Positions 9,509 to 19,129 of a stretch of DNA of 64,000 nucleotides are shown one piece after another. Under the pieces are notes generated by a model that was given only the letters and a program-made list of their open reading frames with translations, was not told where the DNA came from and made no database searches. How positions within the stretch are numbered: position 1 is the stretch's first letter; the number at the start of each line of letters is the position of its first letter. Location of the stretch: NCBI GenBank assembly GCA_937884755.1, contig CAKZYJ010000512.1, positions 89,299-153,298 on the forward strand. Reading direction: 5' to 3'. This stretch comes from an uncultured Flammeovirgaceae bacterium (GTDB lineage: Bacteria > Bacteroidota > Bacteroidia > Cytophagales > Cyclobacteriaceae). The position numbers and the translations under genes are program-made.

Positions 9509-10255
9509 ATGGTTAGGCAATTGGAGATTTGTGTTGATTCACTGCAGTCAGCTTTAACGGCAGAAGAAGGAGGGGCCAATCGTATTGAGCTATGTAGCGG
9601 GTTGGAACTAGGTGGACTTACTCCTGATCCGGCTTTATTCAAACTAGTAAAAGAGAAGCTCAGCATTCCAGTGTTTGTCCTCATTCGTCCTCGTATGGGT
9701 GGATTTGTTTATGACCACTTAGATCGGGAAGTTATGGGGGCGAGTATCCGATACTTTAAGGAAATGGGAGCTGATGGATTAGTACTAGGGGCTTTAACGG
9801 ATGAAGGAGAGGTAGACCAACCATTGATGCAGAAGTTTATTCAATTAGCTTCACCTTTACCCGTAACTTTTCACCGAGCCTTCGATCAGATCCCTGACCC
9901 AACAAATGAGTTACCGAAACTTCTCGAGTTAGGAGTTAAAAGAATACTTACTTCTGGTCAGCAAGCTAAAGCAGTTTTAGGTTTGGATCTTTTAAGAAAA
10001 ATCAATGATTTAGTTGAAGACAAAATTATAATTCTAGCCGGAGGAGGAGTTGCCAGTCAGAATGTAGAGCGGCTACTGAATATCGGTTTTAATGAGGTGC
10101 ATGCGTCTGCTCGTATTAGTGCAAAACCTGAAAATAGAGAAAATAGCCTCTCTCTTTCTCAGGGAGAAATATCTGATGCTTACCGATTCGCTGATTTACA
10201 GGAGATTATTACCTTGCGAAAGATACTTGATGAATATGATACGATTAGCACTTAG
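9509..10255 (+). CDS. cutC: CutC family protein
   Basis: A 248-residue TIM-barrel protein of the CutC family. Family features are ICVDSLQSALTAEEGGANRI at the N-terminus, ELCSGLELGGLTPD, the IRPRMGGFVYD segment, FHRAFDQ and LTSGQ. CutC was first linked to copper homeostasis, but that role is weakly supported and the real reaction is uncertain. The gene starts one base after lpxB, and its last 26 bases overlap the next gene, so it is part of the same operon. Confidence 0.93.
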   Translation: MVRQLEICVDSLQSALTAEEGGANRIELCSGLELGGLTPDPALFKLVKEKLSIPVFVLIRPRMGGFVYDHLDREVMGASIRYFKEMGADGLVLGALTDEGEVDQPLMQKFIQLASPLPVTFHRAFDQIPDPTNELPKLLELGVKRILTSGQQAKAVLGLDLLRKINDLVEDKIIILAGGGVASQNVERLLNIGFNEVHASARISAKPENRENSLSLSQGEISDAYRFADLQEIITLRKILDEYDTIST

Positions 10256-11087
10256 TGTAATTGTTACGTTATTGTTAATGGTTCAAATGGGTTTCTCACA
10301 ATCACTGCCTAGTTTGAAGGTCATGACATTTAATATTCGGTATGATAATCCTGGCGATGCAGAACACGCTTGGGAGCACCGAAAGGAAAGAGTCGCCAGT
10401 ATACTGTACTTCTACAATGTCGATGTGTTTGGATTACAAGAGGCACTACACCACCAATTAATTTACCTTGAAGAACAGTTTCCTAATTATGAGCGAATAG
10501 GAGTAGGCCGAGACGATGGAAAGGAAAAAGGTGAATACTCGCCAATCTTTTTCAATCCTTCCATTTTGGAAAGCATTGATCAGGGTACATTATGGCTTTC
10601 TAAAACTCCAGATAAACCTAGTAAGGATTGGGATGCGGCTTTACCTCGAATTGCCACGTGGATCTTGCTGCGTCATATCTCTACCAAAGATACGCTACTG
10701 GTTTGTAATACACACTTTGATCATCGAGGGGAAACTGCCAGATTGGAGAGTGCGAAGTTTCTTAAAGAAAAACTGCCTCAAATGGCGAAAAACTATCCGG
10801 TTATTTTAATGGGTGATTTTAATAGTTCACCTGAATCAGAGCCGTATCAGACTTTAGTTAATGGAGATACCTTTCTTGATGCTAAGAAAGCCAGTGAAAT
10901 TCCCTCCATTGGACCAGAACGTACATTTAGCGGTTTTAAAGTCACCCCGGAATTAACAAGCGATAGAATTGATCATATTTTTATCACCAGTGGGTTAGAT
11001 GTTTTGCGACATGCAACTATCAGTGAAGAGCAGAATGGCAGCTACCCGTCTGATCATTTTCCGGTTTTTGCTGAGCTAAGCTGGTAA
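10230..11087 (+). CDS. Secreted endonuclease/exonuclease/phosphatase family protein
   Basis: The start is placed at 10230 (MNMIRLALSV..., or the second Met at 10236), because the protein then opens with a signal peptide ending near FSQS, and the codons upstream belong to cutC in another frame. About 285 residues. All the metal-phosphodiester hydrolase motifs of the DNase I-like fold are visible: MTFNIRYDN, the metal-binding Glu in GLQEAL, NTHFDHRG, GDFNSSP, DRIDHIF and SDHFPV. Members act on nucleic acids, phospholipids or sugar phosphates, and the substrate cannot be read from the sequence. Overlaps the cutC end by 26 bases, so it is likely co-transcribed. Confidence 0.88.
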   Translation: MNMIRLALSVIVTLLLMVQMGFSQSLPSLKVMTFNIRYDNPGDAEHAWEHRKERVASILYFYNVDVFGLQEALHHQLIYLEEQFPNYERIGVGRDDGKEKGEYSPIFFNPSILESIDQGTLWLSKTPDKPSKDWDAALPRIATWILLRHISTKDTLLVCNTHFDHRGETARLESAKFLKEKLPQMAKNYPVILMGDFNSSPESEPYQTLVNGDTFLDAKKASEIPSIGPERTFSGFKVTPELTSDRIDHIFITSGLDVLRHATISEEQNGSYPSDHFPVFAELSW

Positions 11088-11141
11088 TTTGTTACCCTTA
11101 GATTTTCTAATTCTATTCTCACTAATTAAATAGCTCAAACT

Positions 11142-12155
11142 ATGAAATTATTATTAGCTTTTTTCATCTCTTTTTTGTTCAGTGCTCTCGTAGTTATTAA
11201 CCCGTTTACATCCTCAGAAAATACTCCTTCGGTTACTCTATCCGATGAATCTGACTGGCAACTGGTCTCTACTAATAATGAGCCTTTAGCTCGGCACGAA
11301 AATGCATTTACCGAGCTGAACGGTAAGTTTTATCTAATCGGCGGTAGAACCAATAAGCCAATAAACATTTTTGACCCTGCTACAAATACTTGGTCTGAAG
11401 GAGCTACACCACCGCTGGAGATGCATCATTTTCAGGCGCTACCCTATCAGGGTAAGATCTACGTATTGGGAGCATTTACCGGCGGCTTTCCTCGCGAAAC
11501 ACCTGTTCCTGACGTATACACTTATGATCTGGCTACTGATAAATGGGAAATAGTTGCGAGTATTCCCGAGGACCGACGAAGGGGTGCTGCTGGAGTAGTT
11601 GCTTATCAGGATAAAATCTATGTAGTCTGTGGCATACAAGATGGTCACTACGACGGACATGTCAGTTGGCTAGATGAGTTTGATCCTGCTACTGGTGAAT
11701 GGACTAAACTTGCCGATGCCCCTCGGACACGTGATCACTTTCAGGCAGCTGTTATTGGAGACAGATTGCTGGCTGCTGCGGGTAGAAATACTTCGGCCAA
11801 GACCGGAAAAACCATGGAGCTGACTATTGCCGAAGTAGATGTTTATGATTTCAATTCTGGAAAATGGGAAACCTTAGAGCAACCTTTACCTACCCTACGA
11901 GCTGGAACCGCCTCAGTCGTACAAGGTAATCAACTGATTGTCATTGGAGGAGAGAGCGGTGAGCAGGTACCTGCTCATAGTGAAGTTGAAGCCTACAGTT
12001 TTGGTTCAAAAAAATGGTCTCATCTTGCCAACCTTCAGCAAGGCCGACATGGAACCCACGCACTTATTTATCAAGATACAATTTTTGTGGCAGCGGGGAG
12101 TGGTAATAGGGGAGGAGGGCCAGAGCTTACCAGTATGGAAAAATTTTCACCCTAA
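11142..12155 (+). CDS. Secreted Kelch-repeat beta-propeller protein
   Basis: 337 residues with an N-terminal signal peptide. Six Kelch-type repeats are visible by eye through the recurring pattern IYVxGG...VYxYDxxTxKWE: FYLIGG, IYVLGA, IYVVCG, LLAAAG, LIVIGG and IFVAAG, each followed by a Trp-containing strand. Six blades make a closed propeller. No catalytic residues or extra domains are present. Possible roles are protein or glycan binding in the periplasm; some secreted Kelch proteins are sialic-acid mutarotases, but no sialic acid genes are nearby. It starts 54 bases after the preceding gene and may be the end of that operon. Confidence 0.85.
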   Translation: MKLLLAFFISFLFSALVVINPFTSSENTPSVTLSDESDWQLVSTNNEPLARHENAFTELNGKFYLIGGRTNKPINIFDPATNTWSEGATPPLEMHHFQALPYQGKIYVLGAFTGGFPRETPVPDVYTYDLATDKWEIVASIPEDRRRGAAGVVAYQDKIYVVCGIQDGHYDGHVSWLDEFDPATGEWTKLADAPRTRDHFQAAVIGDRLLAAAGRNTSAKTGKTMELTIAEVDVYDFNSGKWETLEQPLPTLRAGTASVVQGNQLIVIGGESGEQVPAHSEVEAYSFGSKKWSHLANLQQGRHGTHALIYQDTIFVAAGSGNRGGGPELTSMEKFSP

Positions 12156-12204
12156 GACAGAAGAATTTGAAAATAGGTTACTGAGTGGTGCGGTTTTTGT
12201 AAAA

Positions 12205-12235
12205 AAAATAGGTAGGCAAATGCGCTACCTATTTT
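12205..12235. terminator. Rho-independent terminator (best for the minus strand)
   Basis: An 11-bp perfect stem, AAAATAGGTAG (12205-12215) with CTACCTATTTT (12225-12235) and a 9-base loop. In the minus direction the second arm runs on into eight or more T, so it can end clpX transcription. In the plus direction it could end the Kelch transcript. Confidence 0.7.
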
Positions 12236-12324
12236 CCCAGTAATGAAGAAGTAAACAGTGGGAAGTAAAAATGCAATCTATTGATTTTGAATGAATCTAC
12301 CCATTTTTTTAAAAAAAAATTAGC

Positions 12325-12358
12325 AAATCAGGTAAATTCGCCTGATTTACTTTTTTTT
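12325..12358. terminator. Bidirectional rho-independent terminator between the Kelch gene and clpX
   Basis: Stem AAATCAGG (12325-12332) with CCTGATTT (12341-12348) and an 8-base loop. A T8 run follows at 12351-12358 on the plus strand, and an A9 run precedes it, which gives the minus transcript a T tail as well. It fits the convergent arrangement. Together with the hairpin at 12205-12235 it fills the roughly 300-base gap between the Kelch gene and clpX, where I see no gene. Confidence 0.75.
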
Positions 12359-12462
12359 CTGCTACCCAATATTGCTTTCGTGCTACCCATTTCAACTTAT
12401 AATCGTACAAAATCTACTACACTCGTTTTACAGAGTATTATCTATCTAAGATAAAAGAAGGG

Positions 12463-13698
12463 TTAGGCCGCAGTAAGCCGTTTGAACTTGGATTTCTCGA
12501 AACGATCCTGCGCGTAATCACGATCAATGCTAAACTCCTTGATTTCGGTTTGAGAGGGTAATTCGTACATCGCATCAGTGATGATTGCCTCACAGATTGA
12601 CCGTAATCCTCTAGCTCCCAACTTGTACTGAATTGCTTTATCAACTATGTAATCAAGCGCTGAGTCTTCAAATGTCACTTCAATACCTTCCATCTGGAAG
12701 AGCTTGTGATACTGTTTGGTGAGCGCATTCTTAGGCTCAGTCAGTATCATCTTCAAAGTTTCTTGGCTGAGAGGGTCGAGGTGGGTGAGAACGGGTAGAC
12801 GACCAATCAATTCTGGGATTAGGCCAAATTGCTTTAAATCTTGGGCAGTAACATACTGTAAGAGGTTATCCTTATCAATGTGAAGATCAGAAACATTGGT
12901 TTTAGAACCGGTGAAACCTAATGGCTGTGTGTTAAGCCGGTTAGCAATTAACCGCGAGATGCCATCAAAAGCCCCACCACATATAAATAATATATGCTCA
13001 GTGTTGATCGTAATCATCTTCTGGTCAGGATGCTTACGACCGCCCTGCGGTGGCACATTGACACTAGTACCTTCTAGTAATTTAAGTAACGCTTGCTGAA
13101 CGCCTTCACCACTAACATCTCGGGTGATAGATGGATTATCCGACTTTCGGGCGATTTTATCTATCTCATCAATATAGACAATACCCCGCTCTGCTGATTC
13201 CACGTCGTAATCAGCAGCTTGCAGCAGACGGGTGAGAATACTTTCAACATCTTCGCCTACGTAACCAGCTTCAGTAAGTACAGTGGCATCGGCAATACAA
13301 AAGGGTACCTGGAGTATTTTAGCAAGCGTACGAGCTAAGTAGGTTTTTCCAGTGCCAGTCTCGCCAACCATGACGATGTTGGACTTCTCAATAGAAATTT
13401 CCTCCTTGTCTTCCCGTTGCATTAGTCGTTTGTAGTGGTTGTATACCGCTACCGACATCACTTTCTTGGCATCATCTTGCCCTACTACGTACTCATCCAA
13501 GTAAGTTTTTATCTCCTTAGGCTTGATGAGGGTAAATTCCGGATTAGTACTTTTGCCCTTGATTTTGAGTTCTTCTTCCAGAATTTGCTGGGCTTGATTG
13601 ATGCAGAAATTGCAGATATGGGCGTTGATGCCAGAAATCATCAAGTCCACATCTTTCTTCGTTCTTCCGCAAAACGAGCAGGTGATTTGCTGAGGCAT
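12463..13698 (-). CDS. clpX: ATP-dependent Clp protease ATP-binding subunit ClpX
   Basis: AAA+ unfoldase of 411 residues that recognises substrates and feeds them to ClpP. The N-terminal zinc-binding domain has Cys7, Cys10, Cys29 and Cys32 (CSFC...CNFC). Walker A is GETGTGKT at 112-119, followed by a Walker B VYIDEIDK. The IGF-type loop used to dock on ClpP is represented by a G-F sequence in the expected region (LGFTG). Sensor-2 motif GARGLRS is near the C-terminus. Third gene of the tig-clpP-clpX set, 85 bases downstream of clpP, and ends at a double terminator. Confidence 0.97.
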   Translation of the reverse strand: MPQQITCSFCGRTKKDVDLMISGINAHICNFCINQAQQILEEELKIKGKSTNPEFTLIKPKEIKTYLDEYVVGQDDAKKVMSVAVYNHYKRLMQREDKEEISIEKSNIVMVGETGTGKTYLARTLAKILQVPFCIADATVLTEAGYVGEDVESILTRLLQAADYDVESAERGIVYIDEIDKIARKSDNPSITRDVSGEGVQQALLKLLEGTSVNVPPQGGRKHPDQKMITINTEHILFICGGAFDGISRLIANRLNTQPLGFTGSKTNVSDLHIDKDNLLQYVTAQDLKQFGLIPELIGRLPVLTHLDPLSQETLKMILTEPKNALTKQYHKLFQMEGIEVTFEDSALDYIVDKAIQYKLGARGLRSICEAIITDAMYELPSQTEIKEFSIDRDYAQDRFEKSKFKRLTAA

Positions 13699-13783
13699 AA
13701 TATAGTCTCGAGGTTGGTTGTCAGTAGAAAGCAGTAAACGGGTAGATAAGTTCCCGTCTACTACTTTAGCAAGTTAGTAATAT

Positions 13784-14479
13784 TTACGACTCGTTGCGAA
13801 TCTTGGAAGTAACCCCTCGGTCTAGCACTTCATCAATCAGACCGTACTCTTTGGCTTCGGTAGGTCGCATCCAGTAATCACGATCTGAGTCTTGCTCAAT
13901 CTTCTCGAAAGTTTGTCCGCTATGGTCGGCAAGAATTTGATAAAGATCACGGCGCAATTCTAAGGTTTGCTTCAGGGTAATCTCCATGTCTTTAGACTGA
14001 CCTTGCATACCGCCACTGGGTTGGTGAATCATAATGCGAGCGTGTGGAAGCGCAGCACGCTTATCCTTAGCACCACCAGCTAGAAGTACAGCACCCATAG
14101 ATGCAGCTAATCCAGTACAGATGGTAGCAACATCGGGAGTAACAAACTGCATGGTGTCGTACATACCAAGTCCGGCATATACCGAACCACCGGGGCTGTT
14201 AATGTACAGCGAGATGTCTTTCTTAGGGTCAACAGATTGTAAGAACAATAACTGAGCAGTAATAATATTCGCGATGTTCTCTTCCACTTGCATGCCTAAG
14301 AAGATGATGCGATCCATAATTAGTCGTGAGAATACATCAATCTCGCGGAAGTTAGTAGGGCGTTCTTCAATGACTGCCCGCGTCATTCCTTCCACTCGGT
14401 GAACGTAGTTATCAAAAGTGAGGCCGTTAATACCTTGATCTTTTACCGCAAATTTGCGGAATTCATCTTTGTTAATCAT
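13784..14479 (-). CDS. clpP: ATP-dependent Clp protease proteolytic subunit ClpP
   Basis: Serine protease subunit of 231 residues that forms the double-heptamer chamber of ClpXP. The catalytic triad reads as Ser127 (GLAASMGA), His152 (MIHQPSGG) and Asp201 (DRDYWM). The SPGGSV loop at 95-100 is conserved. The N-terminal extension of about 30 residues before the family core matches Bacteroidota ClpPs, which are processed. Flanked by tig and clpX on the same strand, the common bacterial arrangement that couples folding at the ribosome with degradation. Confidence 0.97.
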   Translation of the reverse strand: MINKDEFRKFAVKDQGINGLTFDNYVHRVEGMTRAVIEERPTNFREIDVFSRLIMDRIIFLGMQVEENIANIITAQLLFLQSVDPKKDISLYINSPGGSVYAGLGMYDTMQFVTPDVATICTGLAASMGAVLLAGGAKDKRAALPHARIMIHQPSGGMQGQSKDMEITLKQTLELRRDLYQILADHSGQTFEKIEQDSDRDYWMRPTEAKEYGLIDEVLDRGVTSKIRNES

Positions 14480-14560
14480 TTCTAAAAGTATTTTGGGTAA
14501 GAATTAATCATTCAGACGTATTTATAACATCTTTATTGTGACAAATTGTTATGGATGGAG

Positions 14561-15901
14561 TTATTGACCATTCTTGACAACCTCATTAAAAGTATCCACG
14601 TTTACTTCTTCCTTCTCAATGGTAATCTCTTCTTTGATATACTCGAAAACCTTTTCAGACTGCACCTGGCTGAAAACCTGCATGTAATTATTGCCATTCT
14701 CGCCTTTCAGGTAATTATCAACAATCGGATCAAATCGTTCATCAGCTTCAAACTGAGAGCCGTAAACGCCAAATTGGGAAAGAACTAGTTCTCGAGCTTT
14801 ATTTTTGACATCCTCATAATTTGCCTGTATTTCTTCAGCCTTAGCAATCTTTTCACTAATCAAGCTCCACTTCAAATCTAGAAGATAAGCGTCGAACTGC
14901 TCGTTGATAGTTTCCTCATTCACTTGGTCGTCTTGGCGAGAAAGTAGCCAACGCTTTAGAAAGGCTTCCGGGAGTTGGATGTCAGTATTTTCAGTGTAGT
15001 AATTACGAATATCGCGCGTAAGGAGTGAATCGCTTTCCCGTTCGTAATTCTCCGCAATATTTTCTTTCACCTTTTCCTTAAATTCCTCTTCGGTGCTCAC
15101 AGCATCTTTGCCAAAGATCTGATCATAAAACTCTTGATTAAGTTCAGCGGGTACTGGCCGTTTAATTTCAGTTACTGTAAAAGAAAATTCCCCGTTCACC
15201 TCGGCTACTTCGTCTTGCTTCATTCCTACTAAGTAAGCCACATCAACATCTTCCGGATAAAGCGTACGGATGTCAAAAGTAACTATATCATCCTTCTTCA
15301 AACCAACGAACTGAGATTGCTGCTCCTCGGCCAGGCTATCAATTTTTAACTCAATCTCGTTAGATAGATCTCCATTAGCCTGTACTAAATTTCCAGATAG
15401 AATATCTCCGGACTGACTTTCTTCAACTGGCTCAGGAGTGCTAAAGCGTTTTTGTAGATCTTCAATAGACTGATCAATAGTTTCATCAGTCAACTCAATT
15501 GTGTACTGTTTTACTTTAACCTCATCAGATAGGTCATAAGTAAAGTCATTGACCAGACCTAAATCGTAGCTAAATGAAAATTCCAGTTGGTTTTCCCAGT
15601 CTATGTCTTCAGCATCGGTTACGTCGGGTAGGGGTTCACCAACTACTTTTAGCTCATTTTCCTGAATATAGCGCGGCACTGATTGAGATAGTAGCTCATT
15701 AATTTCTTCTACTTTAATGGCTTTGCCATACATTCTTTTTATTACCCCAGCCGGTACTTTTCCGGGGCGAAATCCCTTAAGATTTACTTGCTTGCGGTAC
15801 ACTTTTACCTTCTGCTCAATTTTTGGTTCGTAATCTTCGGGGAGAAGTTTGATATTGAGGGTGGCCTCGTTATTTTCTTTTCGGTCTAGTGTAATGTCCA
15901 A
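14561..15901 (-). CDS. tig: Trigger factor
   Basis: Ribosome-associated chaperone of 446 residues. The N-terminal ribosome-binding domain carries GFRPGKVP (residues 44-51), which contains the GFRxGxxP signature that docks on protein L23. The central region replaces a canonical FKBP prolyl isomerase with a divergent, acidic version, as is usual in Bacteroidota. The C-terminal chaperone arms are helical and charged. First gene of the tig-clpP-clpX set. A terminator hairpin lies directly upstream (15932-15970), which insulates it from the tRNA. Confidence 0.93.
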   Translation of the reverse strand: MDITLDRKENNEATLNIKLLPEDYEPKIEQKVKVYRKQVNLKGFRPGKVPAGVIKRMYGKAIKVEEINELLSQSVPRYIQENELKVVGEPLPDVTDAEDIDWENQLEFSFSYDLGLVNDFTYDLSDEVKVKQYTIELTDETIDQSIEDLQKRFSTPEPVEESQSGDILSGNLVQANGDLSNEIELKIDSLAEEQQSQFVGLKKDDIVTFDIRTLYPEDVDVAYLVGMKQDEVAEVNGEFSFTVTEIKRPVPAELNQEFYDQIFGKDAVSTEEEFKEKVKENIAENYERESDSLLTRDIRNYYTENTDIQLPEAFLKRWLLSRQDDQVNEETINEQFDAYLLDLKWSLISEKIAKAEEIQANYEDVKNKARELVLSQFGVYGSQFEADERFDPIVDNYLKGENGNNYMQVFSQVQSEKVFEYIKEEITIEKEEVNVDTFNEVVKNGQ

Positions 15902-15928
15902 GACGGTTGGGATTTTTGGTATTAAACA

Positions 15929-15970
15929 AAAGCCCTCTTCTCAACAGTATGAATTGCGAGAAGAGGGCTG
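15929..15970 (-). terminator. Rho-independent terminator after tRNA-Leu
   Basis: A 12-bp perfect stem, AGCCCTCTTCTC (15932-15943) with GAGAAGAGGGCT (15959-15970) and a 15-base loop. On the minus strand the stem is followed by TTTTGTTTAAT. It lies 10 bases beyond the tRNA 3' end and about 30 bases before the tig start, so it ends the tRNA transcript. Confidence 0.8.
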
Positions 15971-15980
15971 CGGAAAGATG

Positions 15981-16062
15981 TGCGGATGGAGGGACTCGAA
16001 CCCCCATGCCTCGCGGCGCTAGATCCTAAGTCTAGTGCGTCTACCAATTTCGCCACATCCGC
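15981..16062 (-). tRNA. tRNA-Leu (anticodon UAG)
   Basis: The minus strand folds as a class II tRNA of 82 bases. The acceptor stem GCGGATG pairs with CATCCGC, followed by discriminator A. The anticodon stem is CTAGA/TCTAG around the loop CTTAGGA, giving anticodon TAG. A long variable arm (CGCCGCGAGGCATGG region) and the T-loop GGTTCGAGTCC are present. The long variable arm, discriminator A and anticodon identify leucine and decode CUA/CUG codons. The CCA end is not encoded. Confidence 0.96.
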
Positions 16063-16080
16063 CTTCCAAAAATTAGACTG

Positions 16081-16088
16081 CAAATCTA
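16081..16088 (-). promoter_or_regulatory. Candidate -7 box of tRNA-Leu
   Basis: On the minus strand this reads TAGATTTG, matching TAnnTTTG. It predicts a transcription start about 12 bases upstream of the mature tRNA 5' end. No clear TTG -33 element is seen at the right distance. Confidence 0.35.
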
Positions 16089-16241
16089 CTACTATCTGAA
16101 TACATTTCCATAGGCTTACGCAAAATTTTTTTCAAGGTTTAGCTACTGATGAATTTTTTCTAAGTTACCCCTCGTTAAATAATTAGCGGTTTATGTTACA
16201 ATTTCTGTGAGGGTTCGCTATATTCATCTAAGAGATTTTTT

Positions 16242-18485
16242 ATGATAGAACAAGGTATGCAGGTTATTAACGAAGAAGAAGAAAAGAAAGAGATTCTTCG
16301 GCGGTATCGTCGGTTGCTACGCCTGGCGAAACCATACCTTACCGGTGACGATGCCAAACAAATTCGGAGGGCTTTCAACCTGTCGCTGGAGGCTCACAAA
16401 GACATGCGCCGTAAATCGGGCGAGCCGTATATCTATCATCCATTAGCGGTAGCAGAGATAGCTGTACGAGAAATTGGTCTGGGTACTACCTCAATCGTCG
16501 CCGCGTTGTTGCACGATGTTGTAGAGGATACCCATATAGAACTGGAGGATATTGAACGGGATTTTGGTAAGAAGATTTCCCGGATCATTGATGGCCTGAC
16601 TAAAATTTCAGGAGTTTTTGAGTATGGAACTTCTCAGCAGGCGGAGAACTTCCGGAAAATGTTACTTACGCTTTCGGATGATGTTCGGGTAATATTGGTC
16701 AAACTAGCCGATCGTCTTCATAACATGCGCACGTTGGATAGCATGCCGTTGGATAAGCAACTGAAGATTGCTTCTGAAACTATCTATCTCTACGCTCCCT
16801 TGGCGCATCGCCTAGGATTATACGCTATTAAATCGGAGCTAGAGGATCTATACCTAAAATACACCCAGCCCGGTGTTTATCGTGATATTGCTCGGGCAAT
16901 TAGCAGTAGTAAAGATGCTCGGCGTCGGTTTATTCGGAAATTCATCGAGCCAATCGAGAGTGCGTTTATACGCCAACATTTCACCAAGGATCAGTTTGTA
17001 ATTTTCGGGAGGCCAAAATCAATTTATTCCATTTGGAGTAAGATGAATAAGAAAAAGATCCCTTTTCACGAGGTTTATGATCTTTTTGCCATTCGAGTGA
17101 TTATTGACGTACCTTTTGAAGAGGAGAAAGCTGCCTGCTGGAAGGCCTATTCCGTTATTACTGATTTCTATAACCCGAACCCTGAGCGACTCCGAGACTG
17201 GATTAGCACCCCAAAGTCGAACGGTTATGAATCTTTACATACCACCGTGATGAGTCCCAGCGGGCAATGGGTTGAAGTGCAAATCCGAACGCGTCGAATG
17301 GATGAGATTGCCGAAAAGGGTTACGCTGCTCATTGGAAGTATAAAGATAAACCAACCGCCAACCGCCAATCCGGTCTAGAAGAATGGGTAGCGAAAGTAC
17401 GGTCAATCCTTGATCAGGCCAAACAGGAAAATTCTGCTTCAGCGATTGAATTTGTTGATGATTTTCGCTCTAATCTATTCAACGAAGAAGTATTTGTCTT
17501 TACTCCTAAAGGCGAACTAAGGACCTTGCCTAGAGGGGCTACAGCCCTAGATTTTGCGTTTGATATTCATACTGAGGTGGGCGCTCAATGTTTAGGAGCA
17601 AAAGTGAATCAAAAACTGGTACCCATCAATTATATACTCCAGAATGGCGACCAGGTTGAAATAATTACTTCTAGTAAGCAAAAACCGAATGAAGGATGGT
17701 TGCGGTTTGCCGTCAGTACAAAAGCAAAATCTAAAATCAAAGAAATTCTTAAGGAGGAGAAGAAGGTAGCCGCAGTAGATGGTAAGGAGATAATACAACG
17801 GAAGTTGCGGCAAATGAAAATGGAGTTTAACAGTCAGGTGGTTGAGCAGCTGACTGACTACTTTAATGTTAAAACTCCATTAGAACTCTATTATCAGGTA
17901 GGAGAGGGAATTATTCCCAGCACTTCTTTGAAGCGATTTAAGGAAGACACTGATCGAGAAAAAGCGAAAGTTAACGGAAACATTAATGATGCTAAGACCT
18001 TTCGGAAGACGGTATCGAAAATAAAAGGTGAGCCTCAAGCAATGTTACTGATTGGAGAGGATCAGGATATCGTTGACTACAAATTTGCCAAATGTTGTAA
18101 CCCAATCCCTGGTGATAATGTATTTGGGTTTGTAACGGTAAACGAAGGCATAAAAATTCACCGTACTGATTGTCCAAACGCTCCTGAATTAATGTCCAAT
18201 TATGGTTACCGTATCGTACAAGCCGAATGGGCTGAGAAAAAAGAGTCTGCTTTTCTTTCTGGATTGAGAGTAAATGGTACCGACAGAGTGGGACTGATTA
18301 GTGATATCAGTGATATTATTTCATCTGAGCTAAAAGTAAACATGCGTTCCATTTCCATGGATACCGACCAAGGAATCTTTGAAGGAAACATCATGTTATA
18401 CGTCCACGACCGCTTACATCTCGATAAACTCATTAAACGATTAGAAAAGGTCGCGGGAGTAGAAAAAGTCACTCGCGACGATTAG
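16242..18485 (+). CDS. Bifunctional (p)ppGpp synthetase/hydrolase (RelA/SpoT family)
   Basis: Long RSH protein of 747 residues making and degrading the stringent-response alarmone. The HD hydrolase domain is intact, with H91-D92 in HDVVEDT and a YHPLAVAEI segment, so hydrolysis is expected. The synthetase domain follows with GRPKSIYSIWSKM and HEVYDLFAIRVI. A TGS domain (VFVFTPKGELRTLPRGATALDFAF), a CC/zinc-finger-like region (KFAKCCNPIPGD) and a C-terminal ACT domain complete the standard layout. The ATG at 16242 is used; a second Met at residue 6 is possible. The fur-family gene starts about 80 bases downstream. Confidence 0.96.
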   Translation: MIEQGMQVINEEEEKKEILRRYRRLLRLAKPYLTGDDAKQIRRAFNLSLEAHKDMRRKSGEPYIYHPLAVAEIAVREIGLGTTSIVAALLHDVVEDTHIELEDIERDFGKKISRIIDGLTKISGVFEYGTSQQAENFRKMLLTLSDDVRVILVKLADRLHNMRTLDSMPLDKQLKIASETIYLYAPLAHRLGLYAIKSELEDLYLKYTQPGVYRDIARAISSSKDARRRFIRKFIEPIESAFIRQHFTKDQFVIFGRPKSIYSIWSKMNKKKIPFHEVYDLFAIRVIIDVPFEEEKAACWKAYSVITDFYNPNPERLRDWISTPKSNGYESLHTTVMSPSGQWVEVQIRTRRMDEIAEKGYAAHWKYKDKPTANRQSGLEEWVAKVRSILDQAKQENSASAIEFVDDFRSNLFNEEVFVFTPKGELRTLPRGATALDFAFDIHTEVGAQCLGAKVNQKLVPINYILQNGDQVEIITSSKQKPNEGWLRFAVSTKAKSKIKEILKEEKKVAAVDGKEIIQRKLRQMKMEFNSQVVEQLTDYFNVKTPLELYYQVGEGIIPSTSLKRFKEDTDREKAKVNGNINDAKTFRKTVSKIKGEPQAMLLIGEDQDIVDYKFAKCCNPIPGDNVFGFVTVNEGIKIHRTDCPNAPELMSNYGYRIVQAEWAEKKESAFLSGLRVNGTDRVGLISDISDIISSELKVNMRSISMDTDQGIFEGNIMLYVHDRLHLDKLIKRLEKVAGVEKVTRDD

Positions 18486-18535
18486 TCATACCAAATTCTT
18501 CAATTGAAACATAAAGTGGCTTTCTACGAAAATCA

Positions 18536-18543
18536 TATCTTTG
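18536..18543 (+). promoter_or_regulatory. Candidate -7 box of the fur-family gene
   Basis: TATCTTTG matches TAnnTTTG and predicts a start site about a dozen bases before the ATG at 18562. The nearest TTG upstream is at 18504-18506, about ten bases too far for the usual spacing, so this is tentative. Confidence 0.35.
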
Positions 18544-18561
18544 CAATCTAGAAAAAAATCA

Positions 18562-19056
18562 ATGGCATTAAACACTGAAATATTTAATAAAGTAAAAAGC
18601 ACCTTTGTCGCGTATCTTGAAAAGAAAGGATACCGCAAAACCCCCGAGCGATTTGCTATTTTGGAAGAAATTTACTCTCGTGAAGGACACTTCGATGTTG
18701 AATCCCTCTACATCAATATGAAAAATAAGGGATTCAGAGTAAGTAGAGCTACAGTGTATAATACACTTGATATACTAGTAGAGTGCGACTTAGTAAGTAA
18801 GCATCAGTTTGGAAAAAATTTGGCTCAGTACGAAAAAAACTATGGCTACAAACAACATGATCATCTTATATGCACTGATTGCAACCAAGTTCTAGAGTTT
18901 TGCGATCCTCGAATCTACAATATTCAAAAGATGGTTGGGGAGCTGCTTGGTTATGATGTAGACCATCATTCTCTGATTCTCTACGGCAGTTGTAATCGGG
19001 AAAACTGTGATCGTAAATCTGCCGAGAGTATTTCAAGTGTAGAAAAGTCTAATTAA
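18562..19056 (+). CDS. Fur family transcriptional regulator
   Basis: Metal-dependent DNA-binding repressor of about 164 residues. The start is the ATG at 18562; the frame extends seven codons further to a TTG, but that would overlap the candidate -7 box. The winged-helix domain shows [29 protein letters not shown] and the recognition helix [14 protein letters not shown]. The dimerisation domain has [20 protein letters not shown] with a CxxC zinc pair, and a second pair lies in CNRENCD near the end. Which metal it senses (Fe, Zn or peroxide) cannot be decided. It sits upstream of purA, separated by a terminator-like hairpin. Confidence 0.9.
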   Translation: MALNTEIFNKVKSTFVAYLEKKGYRKTPERFAILEEIYSREGHFDVESLYINMKNKGFRVSRATVYNTLDILVECDLVSKHQFGKNLAQYEKNYGYKQHDHLICTDCNQVLEFCDPRIYNIQKMVGELLGYDVDHHSLILYGSCNRENCDRKSAESISSVEKSN

Positions 19057-19073
19057 ATTTACCATTCTAAATA

Positions 19074-19112
19074 GGGGTGTTGGTGCATTGCACTGACCCC
19101 CAATTTTTTTTC
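19074..19112 (+). terminator. Terminator-like hairpin in the purA leader
   Basis: The outer stem GGGGT (19074-19078) pairs with ACCCC (19096-19100). The inner stem GTGC (19083-19086) pairs with GCAC (19090-19093). A T8 run begins within ten bases. It can end the fur transcript, but it also lies only about 20 bases before the purA ATG, so it may act as an attenuator. Confidence 0.6.
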
Positions 19113-19129
19113 TATCTAACCAAAATAAT

